A stretch of DNA of 64,000 bases from Oceaniglobus indicus (GTDB lineage Bacteria > Pseudomonadota > Alphaproteobacteria > Rhodobacterales > Rhodobacteraceae), in assembly GCF_002751875.1 (NCBI RefSeq), contig NZ_NMZM01000008.1, forward strand, positions 62,001-126,000, given 5' to 3'. The notes under the pieces are model-generated. The model was given only the letters and a program-made list of their open reading frames with translations, ran no database searches and was not told the DNA's origin. The translations under genes and the position numbers were made by a program. Positions within the stretch are counted from its first letter, which is position 1; the number at the start of each line of letters is the position of its first letter. Below, in pieces: positions 55,693 to 64,000 of this stretch.

Positions 55693-56936
55693 TGGATGCG
55701 GATCGTCGCGTTTGCTTTCAACTCGGCCAGCAAGGCATCGGCGGATGAGGACAGGCGCCGGTTGATGATGCTTTCGCGCACGGCGCCCAGGTTCACGTCA
55801 TCGGCGCCCTGCGGTTTGCGGTCGCACAGCATCAGGAAAATGGTCGTCTGCCCCCCGGCCGAACGCAAGGCGGTCGATACCTCGCCGGGATCGAGCTTGG
55901 CCAGTTCCAGCGCGATGTCGCTGGGGATGTCGGACGTTGCACGCGTCACCCGTTCAAGACGGCTGGCGGGCAGATCCTTGGCAACGGTATAAAGATCGTC
56001 GCAGGTGTCGACGCGGGCGCGCACCCGGGCCGCTTCGGTGCGACCGGCTTCGGTGCCGGCGCCGGGGATGAAGAAGGCGGCATACTCAAGGTCGGGATTG
56101 CCCGCGGTGTTGACGCCTGTTTCCTCGATGGCGCGCAACTGGAACAGCGCGATGGCGTTGGCGATCGGCACCGGCGGGGTCACCTGGCCGACGCTGAGGC
56201 CCAGCACCTGGCCGGCGATCGCCGGGGGCAGGTTGGCATAGGGGATCCAGTCGATGCGCCCGCCGCGGCCGCGCGACGGCGAGCCGGAATACTTGCGCGC
56301 CGCGGCGGCAAAGGCGGGCAGGGTGGTGATGCGCGCGACCTCGGCCGCGCGGCGTTGCGCGGCGGCCTGTTCTTCGGGGGTCCGGGCGGGCAGGATGATC
56401 TCGCTCAGCAGAACGCGGATCGAACTGGTGGAATCGCCCTGGCGCACGGCGCGGTTGACGTCCTGTTCGCTGACCTCGATCCGCCCGGCAAAGCGTTCGC
56501 GCACGACCTTGCGCCACGCGAGGCCCGCACCCACGAAGTCGCGGAAACTTTCTTCGCCGACACCCGCCGAGGCCAGCGCCTTGATGAACTCCTCGCGGGT
56601 CAGGTTGGCGCGACCGGCGAATTCCTCCATCCCGGTTTCGATCTCGGCCGGGGTGACGGTCAGCCCCAGGCGCTTGGCCTCGCGCAGTTGCAGCCGTTCG
56701 TCGATCAGCGACTGCAGGGCTTCTTCCTGAAGATCGCCCGGGGCGCGGAACAGCTGCAGCATTAGAACCCGCTGGTTCCGCTCATAGGCGGTGACGACGG
56801 CGCCGTCGACCTCGGCCACGGGGGCGAACAGGTTCTGCGCGCGCACCGTGCCGGGCGTGGTGGCGGCAAGCAGGACGACGGCAATCGCCCCCAGGGTCAT
56901 GCGTGCCAGGGTTTGGCGGACGGTTGCGATGGTCAT
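55689..56936 (-). CDS. surA: SurA-type periplasmic peptidyl-prolyl isomerase
   Basis: 415 residues. A signal peptide ends at about residue 33 (TTPGTVRAQ). The mature protein begins with the SurA chaperone domain (FAPVAEVDGAVVTAYERNQR), then SLIDERLQLREAKRLGLTV, and one parvulin-type PpiC domain around SPSRGRGGRIDWIPYANLPP. Only one clear isomerase domain is visible, as in other alphaproteobacterial SurA proteins. It escorts outer-membrane proteins, including LptD encoded next door. It is 57 bases downstream of the lptD stop. Confidence 0.9.
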   Translation of the reverse strand: MTIATVRQTLARMTLGAIAVVLLAATTPGTVRAQNLFAPVAEVDGAVVTAYERNQRVLMLQLFRAPGDLQEEALQSLIDERLQLREAKRLGLTVTPAEIETGMEEFAGRANLTREEFIKALASAGVGEESFRDFVGAGLAWRKVVRERFAGRIEVSEQDVNRAVRQGDSTSSIRVLLSEIILPARTPEEQAAAQRRAAEVARITTLPAFAAAARKYSGSPSRGRGGRIDWIPYANLPPAIAGQVLGLSVGQVTPPVPIANAIALFQLRAIEETGVNTAGNPDLEYAAFFIPGAGTEAGRTEAARVRARVDTCDDLYTVAKDLPASRLERVTRATSDIPSDIALELAKLDPGEVSTALRSAGGQTTIFLMLCDRKPQGADDVNLGAVRESIINRRLSSSADALLAELKANATIRIQ

Positions 56937-56993
56937 CGGGTGCGTGCTCCCTCAACTCGTTTCATGCGGGCGGGCCCTGTCACGGTCCGCCGT

Positions 56994-59126
56994 TCATTGG
57001 GCGCATCGGCGCCGATAGCTGTCGTCGTTGCGGCCCGATCCGAACCCTGCCAGGGACAGGCTCAGACCGAAGTCCGTGCTCGGCTCCACACTAGTCGAGG
57101 ACGTGAAGCGGCGCGAGAGCGAAAGATCGACCACCAGGCATTCCGAGCGATACTCGAGCCCGATACCGGCGCGCGCGGCCCGTTCGTTGACCACATCGAA
57201 CCGTGTGTCGAATTTCCCGGTCCAGTGGCGCGACAGCCGGTGGCGGGCATCCAGTGCCACCTCGTGGGTGTCGACGGGGCGGTTTTCGCCCGCCTCGGCC
57301 TCAAGCCACAGATAGGACGCGCCGATGGCCGAGCGTTCGTTCTGCCAGGCCAGCCGCGCCTCGGTGCGCGAGAAGTCGAAATCGTTGTCGAACAGCGACC
57401 GCTGGGTCAGGGCCAGCGAATTGCCGATGCGAAGCTGCACCGCGGCCAGCCAATCGGAGCGCTTGCCGTTCAACCCGGTGCTGGCCAGGAACTGGCCTGT
57501 ATCCTCGCTGCGCAACACGCGCCCGACCGTGGTTCCGATCGACCAGCCCGCGGGGTCATAGCGGGTCCAGCGCAGCCCGACGTTGGCGCGCGCCCCCTGT
57601 TCGCGCGCATCCAGCCCCGGATAGCGCGAGATCGAGAACAGGTTGCCTTCGTCGAAGGTGACCAGGACCGAATCCTCGTTCGGCACCGTGCTGCCGTTGG
57701 TGTCGGCCCAGGCGAATTGCACCACCGGTTCCAGAACCTGATAGGCGCCACCGGCTTCGGTGCGCTGGAACGGCCACGCCAATTCGACGCTGGCGCGCTT
57801 GGTGAACTGGGCGGTGGTCGTGTCGAAGGCGGTGTCCTGGCGGGTGTCATAGCTGAACGCGGCAAGCCCCAGTTCGCCGGTGGCGACCATGCCGTTGGCG
57901 AATTGCAGGGTGCGCCGGTAATCGGCGGACAGGCCGGCCCGGCTGGTGTCGCGGCCCGCGCCATCCACGCTGCTTTCGCGGGTCAGGGACGCGGCGTCGA
58001 GATCCAGGCGCAATTCCCCGCCGCCCAGCTGCAACCGCCGTTCATAGCGCAACGTGCCATAGGCATTGGGAAGCTGTTCGCGGATCGGAATCTCGGCCTC
58101 GCGCAGGGTGCGGAATCCCGTGATCTCGGTCGCGATCATTTCGTCGCGGCGGGCCCGTGACAGCCGCAGCCGGCTTTCCAGCCGGTCGCGGTCGGAGAAG
58201 CCGTAATCCAGAAGATATGCCGTGTCCGACACCGATTGCAGCTGAAAGTCCAACCGGAAATCGTTTGGCAGATCGAAACTGCCTTCACCGAAGATGTAAT
58301 AACGCTGGGGTTCGACGCCCAGATCGTCATCGGACAGCGCCCCGTTGAAGCTGATCGCGCCATTGGTGAAAGCCTGGCGGTAACGCGCCTCGAGCGTGCG
58401 GGTGCGCGACGACAGATAGGGCGTCAGCGTGAGATCCGAGTGATCGCCAAGACGCAGGAAATACGGCAGCTTCAGTCCCGTCGCCAGTTGCGAGGTCGAA
58501 CGCACTTCGGGCAGCATGAAGCCCGACGCGCGGGTCAGCGTCGGATCGGGCAGCCGGAGGCGCGGGGCATAGAAGATCGGCACGCCCAACAGCCGGAACT
58601 GGGCGTGATCGAAGTAAAGCTGACGCGTCTGGCTGTCGTGAACGATGCGGCGGGCACGGATTTCCCAGGTCGGGGTGGGATTGCCCAGGCAGACCTCGCA
58701 AGACGACGCCACCGCGCGGCTCAGTTGGGTATAACGCCCGTTGACGCGCGCGATTTCATTCGCCGCCAGCTGCAACTGCTGGTCCAGCACCAGTTGCGCC
58801 GAGGTGAGGATGCCATTGGCCAGATCGCGGTCCAGATCGGCCTGATCGGCCAGCACGATGATCGCGCCGTCGTCTTCCGTCACCGTGATCGGCCCTTCGA
58901 TCTTCAGGCGCGCGCCTGCCTTGCTGTAGGTGACGCTGGTCGCCTTCAGGCGGGTGGTGCCATACAGCACCTCGACATTGCCGCTTGCCGTCAGTTCCGC
59001 CTCGCGGCTGACGGTGACGCGATCGGCCACCAGCGTTGCGGTCTGTGCCGCAACGGGCGACGTGTCCAGCGCGACGACGCCGGGGATCAGAAGGAAAAAC
59101 GCGATCAGCAGCGCAGTCAGACGCAT
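56994..59126 (-). CDS. lptD: LPS-assembly protein LptD
   Basis: 710 residues. A signal peptide (about 1-28) ends VAAQ. Residues 30-130 are the OstA/LptA-like beta-jellyroll (LVADRVTVSREAELTASGNV), and the rest is the outer-membrane barrel rich in alternating strands and closing near the C-terminus. Cysteines C143 and C146 (SCEVC), one in SECLVVD and C708 near the end could form the disulfides needed for assembly. With LptE it inserts LPS into the outer leaflet. The ATG at 59126 shares one base with the lptG stop; the frame stays open upstream inside lptG but that part is not LptD-like. Confidence 0.94.
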   Translation of the reverse strand: MRLTALLIAFFLLIPGVVALDTSPVAAQTATLVADRVTVSREAELTASGNVEVLYGTTRLKATSVTYSKAGARLKIEGPITVTEDDGAIIVLADQADLDRDLANGILTSAQLVLDQQLQLAANEIARVNGRYTQLSRAVASSCEVCLGNPTPTWEIRARRIVHDSQTRQLYFDHAQFRLLGVPIFYAPRLRLPDPTLTRASGFMLPEVRSTSQLATGLKLPYFLRLGDHSDLTLTPYLSSRTRTLEARYRQAFTNGAISFNGALSDDDLGVEPQRYYIFGEGSFDLPNDFRLDFQLQSVSDTAYLLDYGFSDRDRLESRLRLSRARRDEMIATEITGFRTLREAEIPIREQLPNAYGTLRYERRLQLGGGELRLDLDAASLTRESSVDGAGRDTSRAGLSADYRRTLQFANGMVATGELGLAAFSYDTRQDTAFDTTTAQFTKRASVELAWPFQRTEAGGAYQVLEPVVQFAWADTNGSTVPNEDSVLVTFDEGNLFSISRYPGLDAREQGARANVGLRWTRYDPAGWSIGTTVGRVLRSEDTGQFLASTGLNGKRSDWLAAVQLRIGNSLALTQRSLFDNDFDFSRTEARLAWQNERSAIGASYLWLEAEAGENRPVDTHEVALDARHRLSRHWTGKFDTRFDVVNERAARAGIGLEYRSECLVVDLSLSRRFTSSTSVEPSTDFGLSLSLAGFGSGRNDDSYRRRCAQ

Positions 59127-60220
59127 CAGCCGTCCTCCCAATGGAGCAGCAGCCCCGTCGGCAGCAGGATTGCGGCCAAGGGCGGACCATAAGCGGCCAG
59201 AAGCACGGGGATCTGGCCGTTCTCGCCCAGAATCTGTGCGAAATTTCGGATGAAATAAAGCGAGAATCCCATGACCAGCGCCAGCATCACCATCAGGCCG
59301 GTGCGTCCGAACCGGATGTGCCGCATGGTAAAGACCGCCCCGACCAGCACCATGGCGACCAGCAACAGCGGCAGGGCCAGTTCCATGTGCAGCCACACCA
59401 GATGCTTGCGGGCGGAAAAACCGGCTTCTTTCAGCTGGTCGATGAAGGCGGGCAACTCCCAGATCGGAATTGCCGAGGGGGTGCCGAAGCTGTCGAGGAT
59501 CTGGTTGCGCGTCAGGTTCGACGGCAGGCGGAACAGCGGATATTCGCTGGCATCGCGTTCGGGGTTGGCGGCATCGAAGCGCCATTCCTTGACGCCGCGC
59601 ATCTCCCACGCGCCGGGGGCCAGCCGGGCACTGTCGGCCTCGATCCGATAGGCGGGGCCGCTGCCCGGGGCAAAACCGATGAAGGTGACACCGTAAAGTT
59701 CGGTGCCGTCCAGGTTGGCGCGCTCGGCCCGGATCACCGTCTGGTTCCGGCCATCGCCCTGGCGCAGCCACAGCCCCTCGCGGCTGATCGACATGACCGA
59801 CGATGTGCCGCTGGAAAACCGGTCGGCCTTGCTTTCATAGGTTTTCGTCGTGGCGGCGACCAACGGGTTGAACACCGTCACGGCCACCACCCCGATCAGC
59901 AGAGCGACGACCACCGGCGCGTTCAACGCCTTGATCGCCGAGCGTCCGGCGGCGCGCGTGACGACCATTTCCGAGGTCCGCGCCAGCGACAGGAACAACG
60001 TCAGCGTCGTCAGGATCACCACGAGCGGCAGGATGCCATACAGGCTTTCTGGCGCATGCAGAAGCGTCAGCCCGATCAGGTCGGCAAAGGACACGTTGTC
60101 GCCATCGAACTTGCGCACCTGTTCGACCAGATCCAGCAGGACAAGGATCGCGGTAAAGATCGCCGTGACCCCGAGGAACGCCATGAAGAACCGGCGGGCG
60201 AAATACAGATGAAGGGTCAT
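59126..60220 (-). CDS. lptG: LPS export ABC transporter permease LptG
   Basis: 364 residues from ATG 60220. The N-terminal helix (YFARRFFMAFLGVTAIFTAI) and helices at about 60-120, then a periplasmic beta-jellyroll, then three helices near the C-terminus give six in all. The FLSLARTSEMVVTRAAGRSA segment is the coupling region that meets LptB. With LptF and LptB it extracts LPS from the inner membrane. It overlaps the lptF stop as ATGA. Confidence 0.94.
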   Translation of the reverse strand: MTLHLYFARRFFMAFLGVTAIFTAILVLLDLVEQVRKFDGDNVSFADLIGLTLLHAPESLYGILPLVVILTTLTLFLSLARTSEMVVTRAAGRSAIKALNAPVVVALLIGVVAVTVFNPLVAATTKTYESKADRFSSGTSSVMSISREGLWLRQGDGRNQTVIRAERANLDGTELYGVTFIGFAPGSGPAYRIEADSARLAPGAWEMRGVKEWRFDAANPERDASEYPLFRLPSNLTRNQILDSFGTPSAIPIWELPAFIDQLKEAGFSARKHLVWLHMELALPLLLVAMVLVGAVFTMRHIRFGRTGLMVMLALVMGFSLYFIRNFAQILGENGQIPVLLAAYGPPLAAILLPTGLLLHWEDG

Positions 60221-61350
60221 GGCGTGGCCGTCCGGGTACGTTTCAGCAGGCCCGGGCGCGCGCTCGCGCCCAGGGCCACCGCCGCGATGGCAAACCCGGA
60301 CAGGGCGGGGACATAGGCCAGCGGCCACAGGCCGGCACCGCGCGCGGCATCGGTTATGGCATTGTCCAGCAGCTGGATCAGGATCAGGCAGATGATGGCA
60401 CCCACCATCTGTTTCCACAGGCCGAACCGGCTGAACCCGCCCAGCAGCATGATGGCGAAACCGATCACCGGCGTCACCGCGCCGATCAGGGCATCACCGA
60501 ACCGTGCATTGCCGTCATAGCGCAGGGCCGCCATGGTCTGCCCGGTTTCCACGACAAGTTCCGGCGTCGGAAACAACAGCTCGGGCGTCGATAACTGGCG
60601 CACGCCGCGCGCCCCGACGCCGGGAATGTCGACCAGATCGGCGATGTCGAAGGCGAACTCCTCGAACCGCGTGACCGCCAGCCGGTCGGTGGCAAGATCC
60701 AGCCGCTGCACCAGCCCCTGGAACATGAGCAGCTTGGGGCCGCTTTCGCTGCGCAGCAACAGGGCGCGTTCGGCGGTGTAATCGGTGCGTTCGGACGATT
60801 TGCGCGCGTCCGACAGGAAGATGTCGCGCAACGCGCCGCTGGCGTCGATGTCGCGGATATAGAAGGTGACGCCGCTGGCGGGGGTCAGGAATGCCCCATC
60901 GCTCAGCAGGCGCGCCGTGAGGTTCTCCGACACTTCGGCGGTGCGCTTTTCCAGCTTGCCGGTGCTGGCGGGCACCAGCACATGCACCAGCACCGAGATG
61001 AGGAGCGCCACGAACAATCCGAACACGATCATCGGACGGGCCAGCCGCCATGGGCTGTATCCGGTGGCCTGCACCACCACCAGTTCGCTTTCGTTGGCCA
61101 TGCGGTTGGTCACGTAAAGGCCTGCCGCGAAGGCCGACACGGGCAAGACGACGCGGATCACGTTGGGCAGGCTGAGGGCCGTGAATTCAAGAAACACGAA
61201 CGCCGACTGGCCATTCGCAATCAGCTGATCGAACAGCACGACCGCCCGGTTGATCCAGTAGATCGTCACAAGAACCAGCGAGAAGAAGCCGAACACCCAC
61301 AACAGCTGGGAGAGCATGTAACGGTCGAATCTGGCCACCCATTCCCCCAT
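60217..61350 (-). CDS. lptF: LPS export ABC transporter permease LptF
   Basis: 377 residues, six membrane helices in the same 3 + jellyroll + 3 plan as LptG. The start FDRYMLSQLLWVFGFFSLVL is typical, and NESELVVVQATGYSPWRLAR is the coupling region for the ATPase LptB. First gene of the minus-strand block lptF-lptG-lptD-surA-pdxA-rsmA and divergent from pepA; the 166 bases between the two starts must hold both promoters, but I could not place either with confidence. Confidence 0.94.
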   Translation of the reverse strand: MGEWVARFDRYMLSQLLWVFGFFSLVLVTIYWINRAVVLFDQLIANGQSAFVFLEFTALSLPNVIRVVLPVSAFAAGLYVTNRMANESELVVVQATGYSPWRLARPMIVFGLFVALLISVLVHVLVPASTGKLEKRTAEVSENLTARLLSDGAFLTPASGVTFYIRDIDASGALRDIFLSDARKSSERTDYTAERALLLRSESGPKLLMFQGLVQRLDLATDRLAVTRFEEFAFDIADLVDIPGVGARGVRQLSTPELLFPTPELVVETGQTMAALRYDGNARFGDALIGAVTPVIGFAIMLLGGFSRFGLWKQMVGAIICLILIQLLDNAITDAARGAGLWPLAYVPALSGFAIAAVALGASARPGLLKRTRTATP

Positions 61351-61516
61351 CGTGCGCGCGTGCCTGGCCGGACCCTAGACGATCCGCGGGATGGGGAAAA
61401 CTCCCTTCTGGCAAAGTCGGATGACGGCGACTAGGTATGGTCCGACTGCACGGAACGTGGTGCCCTCCGCCGCCGACCGTGCCCACAGGCCGCATCGAAA
61501 AAGGATATCATTGCCC

Positions 61517-62983
61517 ATGACCACCCCCGCACACGTCGACCTGACCGCCACCGATCTGGACGCGATCAAGGACTTCGATGGCCAGATCGCGGTCACGGTG
61601 CCCGCCGACGGCACCCTGAACGCCCCGGCCCGCCGGGTGAACAAGCTGATGCGCGGCGCGCTGGAACGCTTCGTCACCGGACCGGCGTTCGAAAAGCTGG
61701 ACGAGGGGAGCGTGCAATCCCTGGCCTGGCCGGGCGGCCTGGCCGCGTCGGCGGTCATCGTCGTCAAGCTGGACAAGCGGGCCGACGGTGTCGACGCGCG
61801 GCGTGCGGGGGTCGCGATCGGCCAGGCGGCGGCGGGCAAACCCCTGTTGATCCTTGCCGGATCGCCCAAGGGATCGGCGGAGCTGGCCCTGGGCGCGGCG
61901 TTGCGCGGATACGACTATACCGACCAGAAGACCGAGAAGGGCGAGGCCGCCGGCGCGATCACGCTGATGGTGTCGAAACCCGAAGATGTCGAAGCCGACG
62001 TCGCCGGGATCGACGCCCTGGCCCAGGGTGTGTTCTTCACCCGCGACCTGGTCAATGCCCCGTCCAACGTCCTGACTACCACGGAATTCGCCGCGCAACT
62101 GGAAGGGCTGCGCGACCTGGGGGTCGAGGTGGAGGTGCTGGAAGAGGCTGATCTCGAAAAGCTGGGCATGCGCACCCTGCTGGCCGTCGGACAGGGCAGC
62201 GAAAGCCCCTCGAAGGTCGTGGTGATGCAATGGAACGGCGGCGGCGACGAAGCGCCCTTCGCGCTGATCGGCAAGGGCGTGGTGTTCGACACCGGCGGCA
62301 TATCGCTGAAACCGGCCGCCGGCATGGAAGACATGACGATGGACATGGGCGGCGCCGGTGTCGTCTCGGGCACCATGAAGACGCTGGCCTTGCGCAAGGC
62401 CAAGGCGAACGTGGTCGGCTTGGTCGGCCTGGTCGAAAACATGCCCGACGGTCGCGCGACGCGCCCCGGCGACGTGGTGAAGTCCATGAAGGGCGACACG
62501 GTCGAGGTCATCAACACCGACGCCGAAGGGCGTTTGGTGCTGTGCGACGTGATGTGGTATGCGCAGGAACGGTTCAAGCCCACGGGCATGGTCGATCTGG
62601 CAACGCTGACCGGTGCCATCATCATCGGGCTGGGCCACGAAAGGGCCGGCGTGTTTTCCAACGACGACACCCTGTGCGACGCCTTCCTGAAAGCGGCCGA
62701 GTCCGAGGGTGAAGGCGCGTGGCGGATGCCGCTGGGCGATGCCTATGCCAAGCAGCTGAAATCGCGGATCGCCGACGTCAAGAACGTGGGCGGCCGGCCG
62801 GCCGGCTCGATCACCGCAGCCGAATTCCTGCACCGCTTCGTCAAGGACGGCACGCCCTGGATCCACCTTGACATCGCCGGTGTCGCCTCGACCGGCGAAG
62901 CGTCGGCCCATGCGCCCAAGGGCGCCTCGGGCTGGGGGGTTTTGTCGCTGAACCGGATGATCCGGAACATGTTCGAAAGCTGA
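61517..62983 (+). CDS. pepA: Leucyl aminopeptidase
   Basis: 488 residues, M17 family. It removes N-terminal residues from peptides in the cytoplasm using two metal ions. The signature NTDAEGRLVL with D335, E337 and R339 is intact, and GKGVVFDTGGISLKPAAGM holds the other metal ligands and catalytic Lys. The N-terminal ~170 residues form the non-catalytic domain. The ATG at 61517 has AAAGGAT upstream and gives MTTPAHVDL. It is divergent from lptF, as is usual in this group, and holC follows after 4 bases. Confidence 0.95.
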   Translation: MTTPAHVDLTATDLDAIKDFDGQIAVTVPADGTLNAPARRVNKLMRGALERFVTGPAFEKLDEGSVQSLAWPGGLAASAVIVVKLDKRADGVDARRAGVAIGQAAAGKPLLILAGSPKGSAELALGAALRGYDYTDQKTEKGEAAGAITLMVSKPEDVEADVAGIDALAQGVFFTRDLVNAPSNVLTTTEFAAQLEGLRDLGVEVEVLEEADLEKLGMRTLLAVGQGSESPSKVVVMQWNGGGDEAPFALIGKGVVFDTGGISLKPAAGMEDMTMDMGGAGVVSGTMKTLALRKAKANVVGLVGLVENMPDGRATRPGDVVKSMKGDTVEVINTDAEGRLVLCDVMWYAQERFKPTGMVDLATLTGAIIIGLGHERAGVFSNDDTLCDAFLKAAESEGEGAWRMPLGDAYAKQLKSRIADVKNVGGRPAGSITAAEFLHRFVKDGTPWIHLDIAGVASTGEASAHAPKGASGWGVLSLNRMIRNMFES

Positions 62984-62987
62984 CCCC

Positions 62988-63446
62988 TTGGGCGCCGCGT
63001 TCTTCTATCACCTGACCCGCCGGCCGCTCGAGGCGACGCTGCCGACGCTGCTGATCCGCGCGCTCGGCAATGACTGGCGGGTGGTGGTGCGCGGCGCCAA
63101 CGCGCGGCGGATGGATTGGCTGGACGAAAAGCTGTGGCTGCTGGAAAGCGAGCCGTTCCTGCCCCACGGCCTTGCGGGCGGCGAATTCGACGCCGACCAG
63201 CCGATCCTGCTGACCACCGACAGCGCGATCCCGAACGGCGCCGTCTGCCTGATGAGCATGGACGGCGCCGACGTCACGCCCGACGAGGTGCAGCGCATGG
63301 AGCGGGTCTGTGTCCTGTTCGACGGCGGCGACGGTGCGGCGCTGGAGAAGGCCCGCAGCCAATGGCGCGCCCTGACCAGGGCCGGCTGCTCTGCCCAATA
63401 CTGGAGCGAGGAGTCGGGCCGCTGGGAGAAAAAGACCGAAGCCTGA
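62988..63446 (+). CDS. holC: DNA polymerase III chi subunit
   Basis: 152 residues from a TTG start. FFYHLTRRPLEATLPTLLIR is the typical opening of HolC, with LDEKLWLLESEPFLPHGLAG in the middle. The chi subunit links the clamp loader to single-strand-binding protein. It begins 4 bases after pepA, so it is coupled to it; pepA-holC pairing is common in proteobacteria. There is no in-frame ATG near the start. The 179 bases that follow, before tRNA-Cys, hold nothing I can support. Confidence 0.92.
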   Translation: MGAAFFYHLTRRPLEATLPTLLIRALGNDWRVVVRGANARRMDWLDEKLWLLESEPFLPHGLAGGEFDADQPILLTTDSAIPNGAVCLMSMDGADVTPDEVQRMERVCVLFDGGDGAALEKARSQWRALTRAGCSAQYWSEESGRWEKKTEA

Positions 63447-63625
63447 TCCCACACATCGGCCGTCCTTGAAGGCGCGATCTGCCGTGGCATTCGGCAGGGC
63501 GGGCCCTGATGCCGCCACCCCCTGCGTCACCCGGGAAAACAAACCGACAAAGGCCGACACACTGTGCCGCGCGAGGGCTTGCGCCCAGCACCGGCATTGT
63601 CTAAGACGCTGACAATCTGCGGCGC

Positions 63626-63699
63626 GGCGAGTTGGCGGAGTGGTTACGCAGCGGATTGCAAATCCGTGTACACCGGTTCGATTCCGGTACTCGCCTCCA
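63626..63699 (+). tRNA. tRNA-Cys(GCA)
   Basis: The acceptor stem GGCGAGT (63626-63632) pairs with ACTCGCC (63689-63695); the discriminator is T and CCA is encoded (63697-63699). The anticodon loop TTGCAAA carries GCA, and the T-loop is GTTCGAT. U at the discriminator fits tRNA-Cys. An integrase gene ends 86 bases beyond its 3' end, so the 3' half of this tRNA is the likely attachment site. Confidence 0.96.
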
Positions 63700-63734
63700 A
63701 TAAAATCAATGGGTTATGAATTTCTCTGCTCATT

Positions 63735-63754
63735 GGGTATCACCTCGGGTATCA
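63735..63754. repeat. Short direct repeat next to tRNA-Cys
   Basis: GGGTATCA occurs at 63735-63742 and 63747-63754, four bases apart, in an AT-richer stretch between the tRNA and the integrase stop. Direct repeats in this position may be integrase arm-binding sites; two copies of eight bases are weak evidence alone. The rest of 63700-63785 shows nothing else. Confidence 0.4.
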
Positions 63755-63785
63755 GTTTCTCGTTCTGTGCTTGTTCTGTTCGGCC

Positions 63786-64000
63786 TCATTTGCGCTTTGC
63801 TGCCGCCTGTCGCGCGCGCATGATCTGACGGGCCTCCCCCGCATATTTGATGATCATCTCCTTGGATGTGTGACCGCTGTAGCTGGCGATTTCATCGTCC
63901 GTACAGCCCGCCCACGCCAATTCCATCACGCCGCGATACCGCAAGGCGTGTTGGTCATAGGCCATCAGGCCTAACCGCTTACGTTCGCGCACCATGACGC
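63786..64000 (-). CDS. Tyrosine recombinase (integrase), C-terminal part
   Basis: The visible 71 or so codons are the 3' end of a gene that runs off the right edge. The catalytic C-terminus of a phage-type integrase is clear: HALRYRGVMELAWAG contains the H-x-x-R box, SYSGHTSKEMIIKYAGEARQ gives the second His and the nucleophilic Tyr. The tail is Arg/Ala/Lys-rich. It would cut and join DNA at attachment sites. The gene points at tRNA-Cys, the usual geometry when an island or prophage is integrated at the 3' end of a tRNA gene. The rest of the element lies outside the window. Composition is less GC-rich than the neighbours. Confidence 0.85.
   Translation of the reverse strand, partial: VMVRERKRLGLMAYDQHALRYRGVMELAWAGCTDDEIASYSGHTSKEMIIKYAGEARQIMRARQAAAKRK

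Noticed and set aside
56994-59771. A longer LptD starting about 215 codons upstream inside lptG
   Set aside because: The extra part is the off-frame shadow of lptG; the proper LptD begins at 59126 with a signal peptide.
63640-63828. A 62-codon frame running from tRNA-Cys into the integrase end
   Set aside because: It overlaps the tRNA and the antisense of the integrase; not a gene.

Overview
The window is a GC-rich bacterial chromosome segment, most probably from an alphaproteobacterium of the Rhodobacterales. The reasons are the block pepA / lptF-lptG-lptD-surA-pdxA-rsmA, the trio prfA-prmC-DUF4167, a Rhizobium-type aglEFGAK alpha-glucoside operon, a lipoyl-domain-bearing LpdA, and an interspersed intergenic motif (GCCTCCGGCGGGAGTATTT) of a kind I associate with this group. 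Almost all of it is ordinary, densely packed chromosome. Only the last ~300 bases look like the edge of an inserted element.

Layout. 1-1000: the tail of an RND efflux pump, a GNAT acetyltransferase and tRNA-Asp with promoter and terminator. 1048-4855: histidine genes on the minus strand (hisB-hisH-hisA, then hisF-hisE), split by an oppositely oriented exported DUF302 gene. 5145-15369: phaB, then aceE-aceF-lpdA (pyruvate dehydrogenase), a phasin-like gene and pntA-pntB (transhydrogenase), all on the plus strand. 15427-19453: an HNH nuclease, a MATE pump, a small VOC protein and an aldo/keto reductase. 19710-32809: a complete glycogen operon, glgP-glgB-glgC-glgA-glgX-malQ-pgm, followed by a membrane-anchored GltS-like FMN protein and a quinone oxidoreductase. 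35475-45614: a divergent sugar locus, with lacI-type regulator, GH1 beta-glucosidase and glucokinase on the minus strand and aglE-aglF-aglG-aglA-aglK on the plus strand. 45710-50810: an orphan iron-type binding protein, mazG, an M20 amidohydrolase, an agmatinase-type enzyme, a DUF1499 protein and a small Cys-rich exported protein. 50872-53739: prfA, prmC and DUF4167. 53808-61350: rsmA, pdxA, surA, lptD, lptG and lptF on the minus strand. 61517-63446: pepA and holC. 63626-64000: tRNA-Cys and the C-terminus of a tyrosine recombinase.

How the genes work together. Two metabolic themes dominate. In the first, PDH makes acetyl-CoA and NADH, transhydrogenase converts NADH to NADPH, PhaB uses NADPH to reduce acetoacetyl-CoA, and a phasin would coat the polyhydroxybutyrate granule. 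The thiolase and the synthase are not in the window. In the second, the Agl transporter imports alpha-glucosides, AglA and glucokinase turn them into glucose-6-phosphate, Pgm makes glucose-1-phosphate, and GlgC/A/B store it, while GlgP/GlgX/MalQ mobilise it again. A LacI-type operator (TCAAAGCGCTTTGA, perfect palindrome) sits at the agl promoter. Sites matching it at 12 of 14 positions lie at the regulator's own promoter and upstream of glgP, so one repressor may tie sugar uptake to glycogen metabolism.

The least routine items are that putative shared regulon, the PDH-phasin-transhydrogenase arrangement, an orphan HNH nuclease with an unrecognised N-terminal domain, a 15-bp perfect hairpin between aglE and aglF, the five-copy interspersed motif, and the tRNA-Cys/integrase boundary. 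I found no CRISPR array, insertion sequence, secondary-metabolite cluster or clear new multi-gene system. All calls are by eye; no database search was run.
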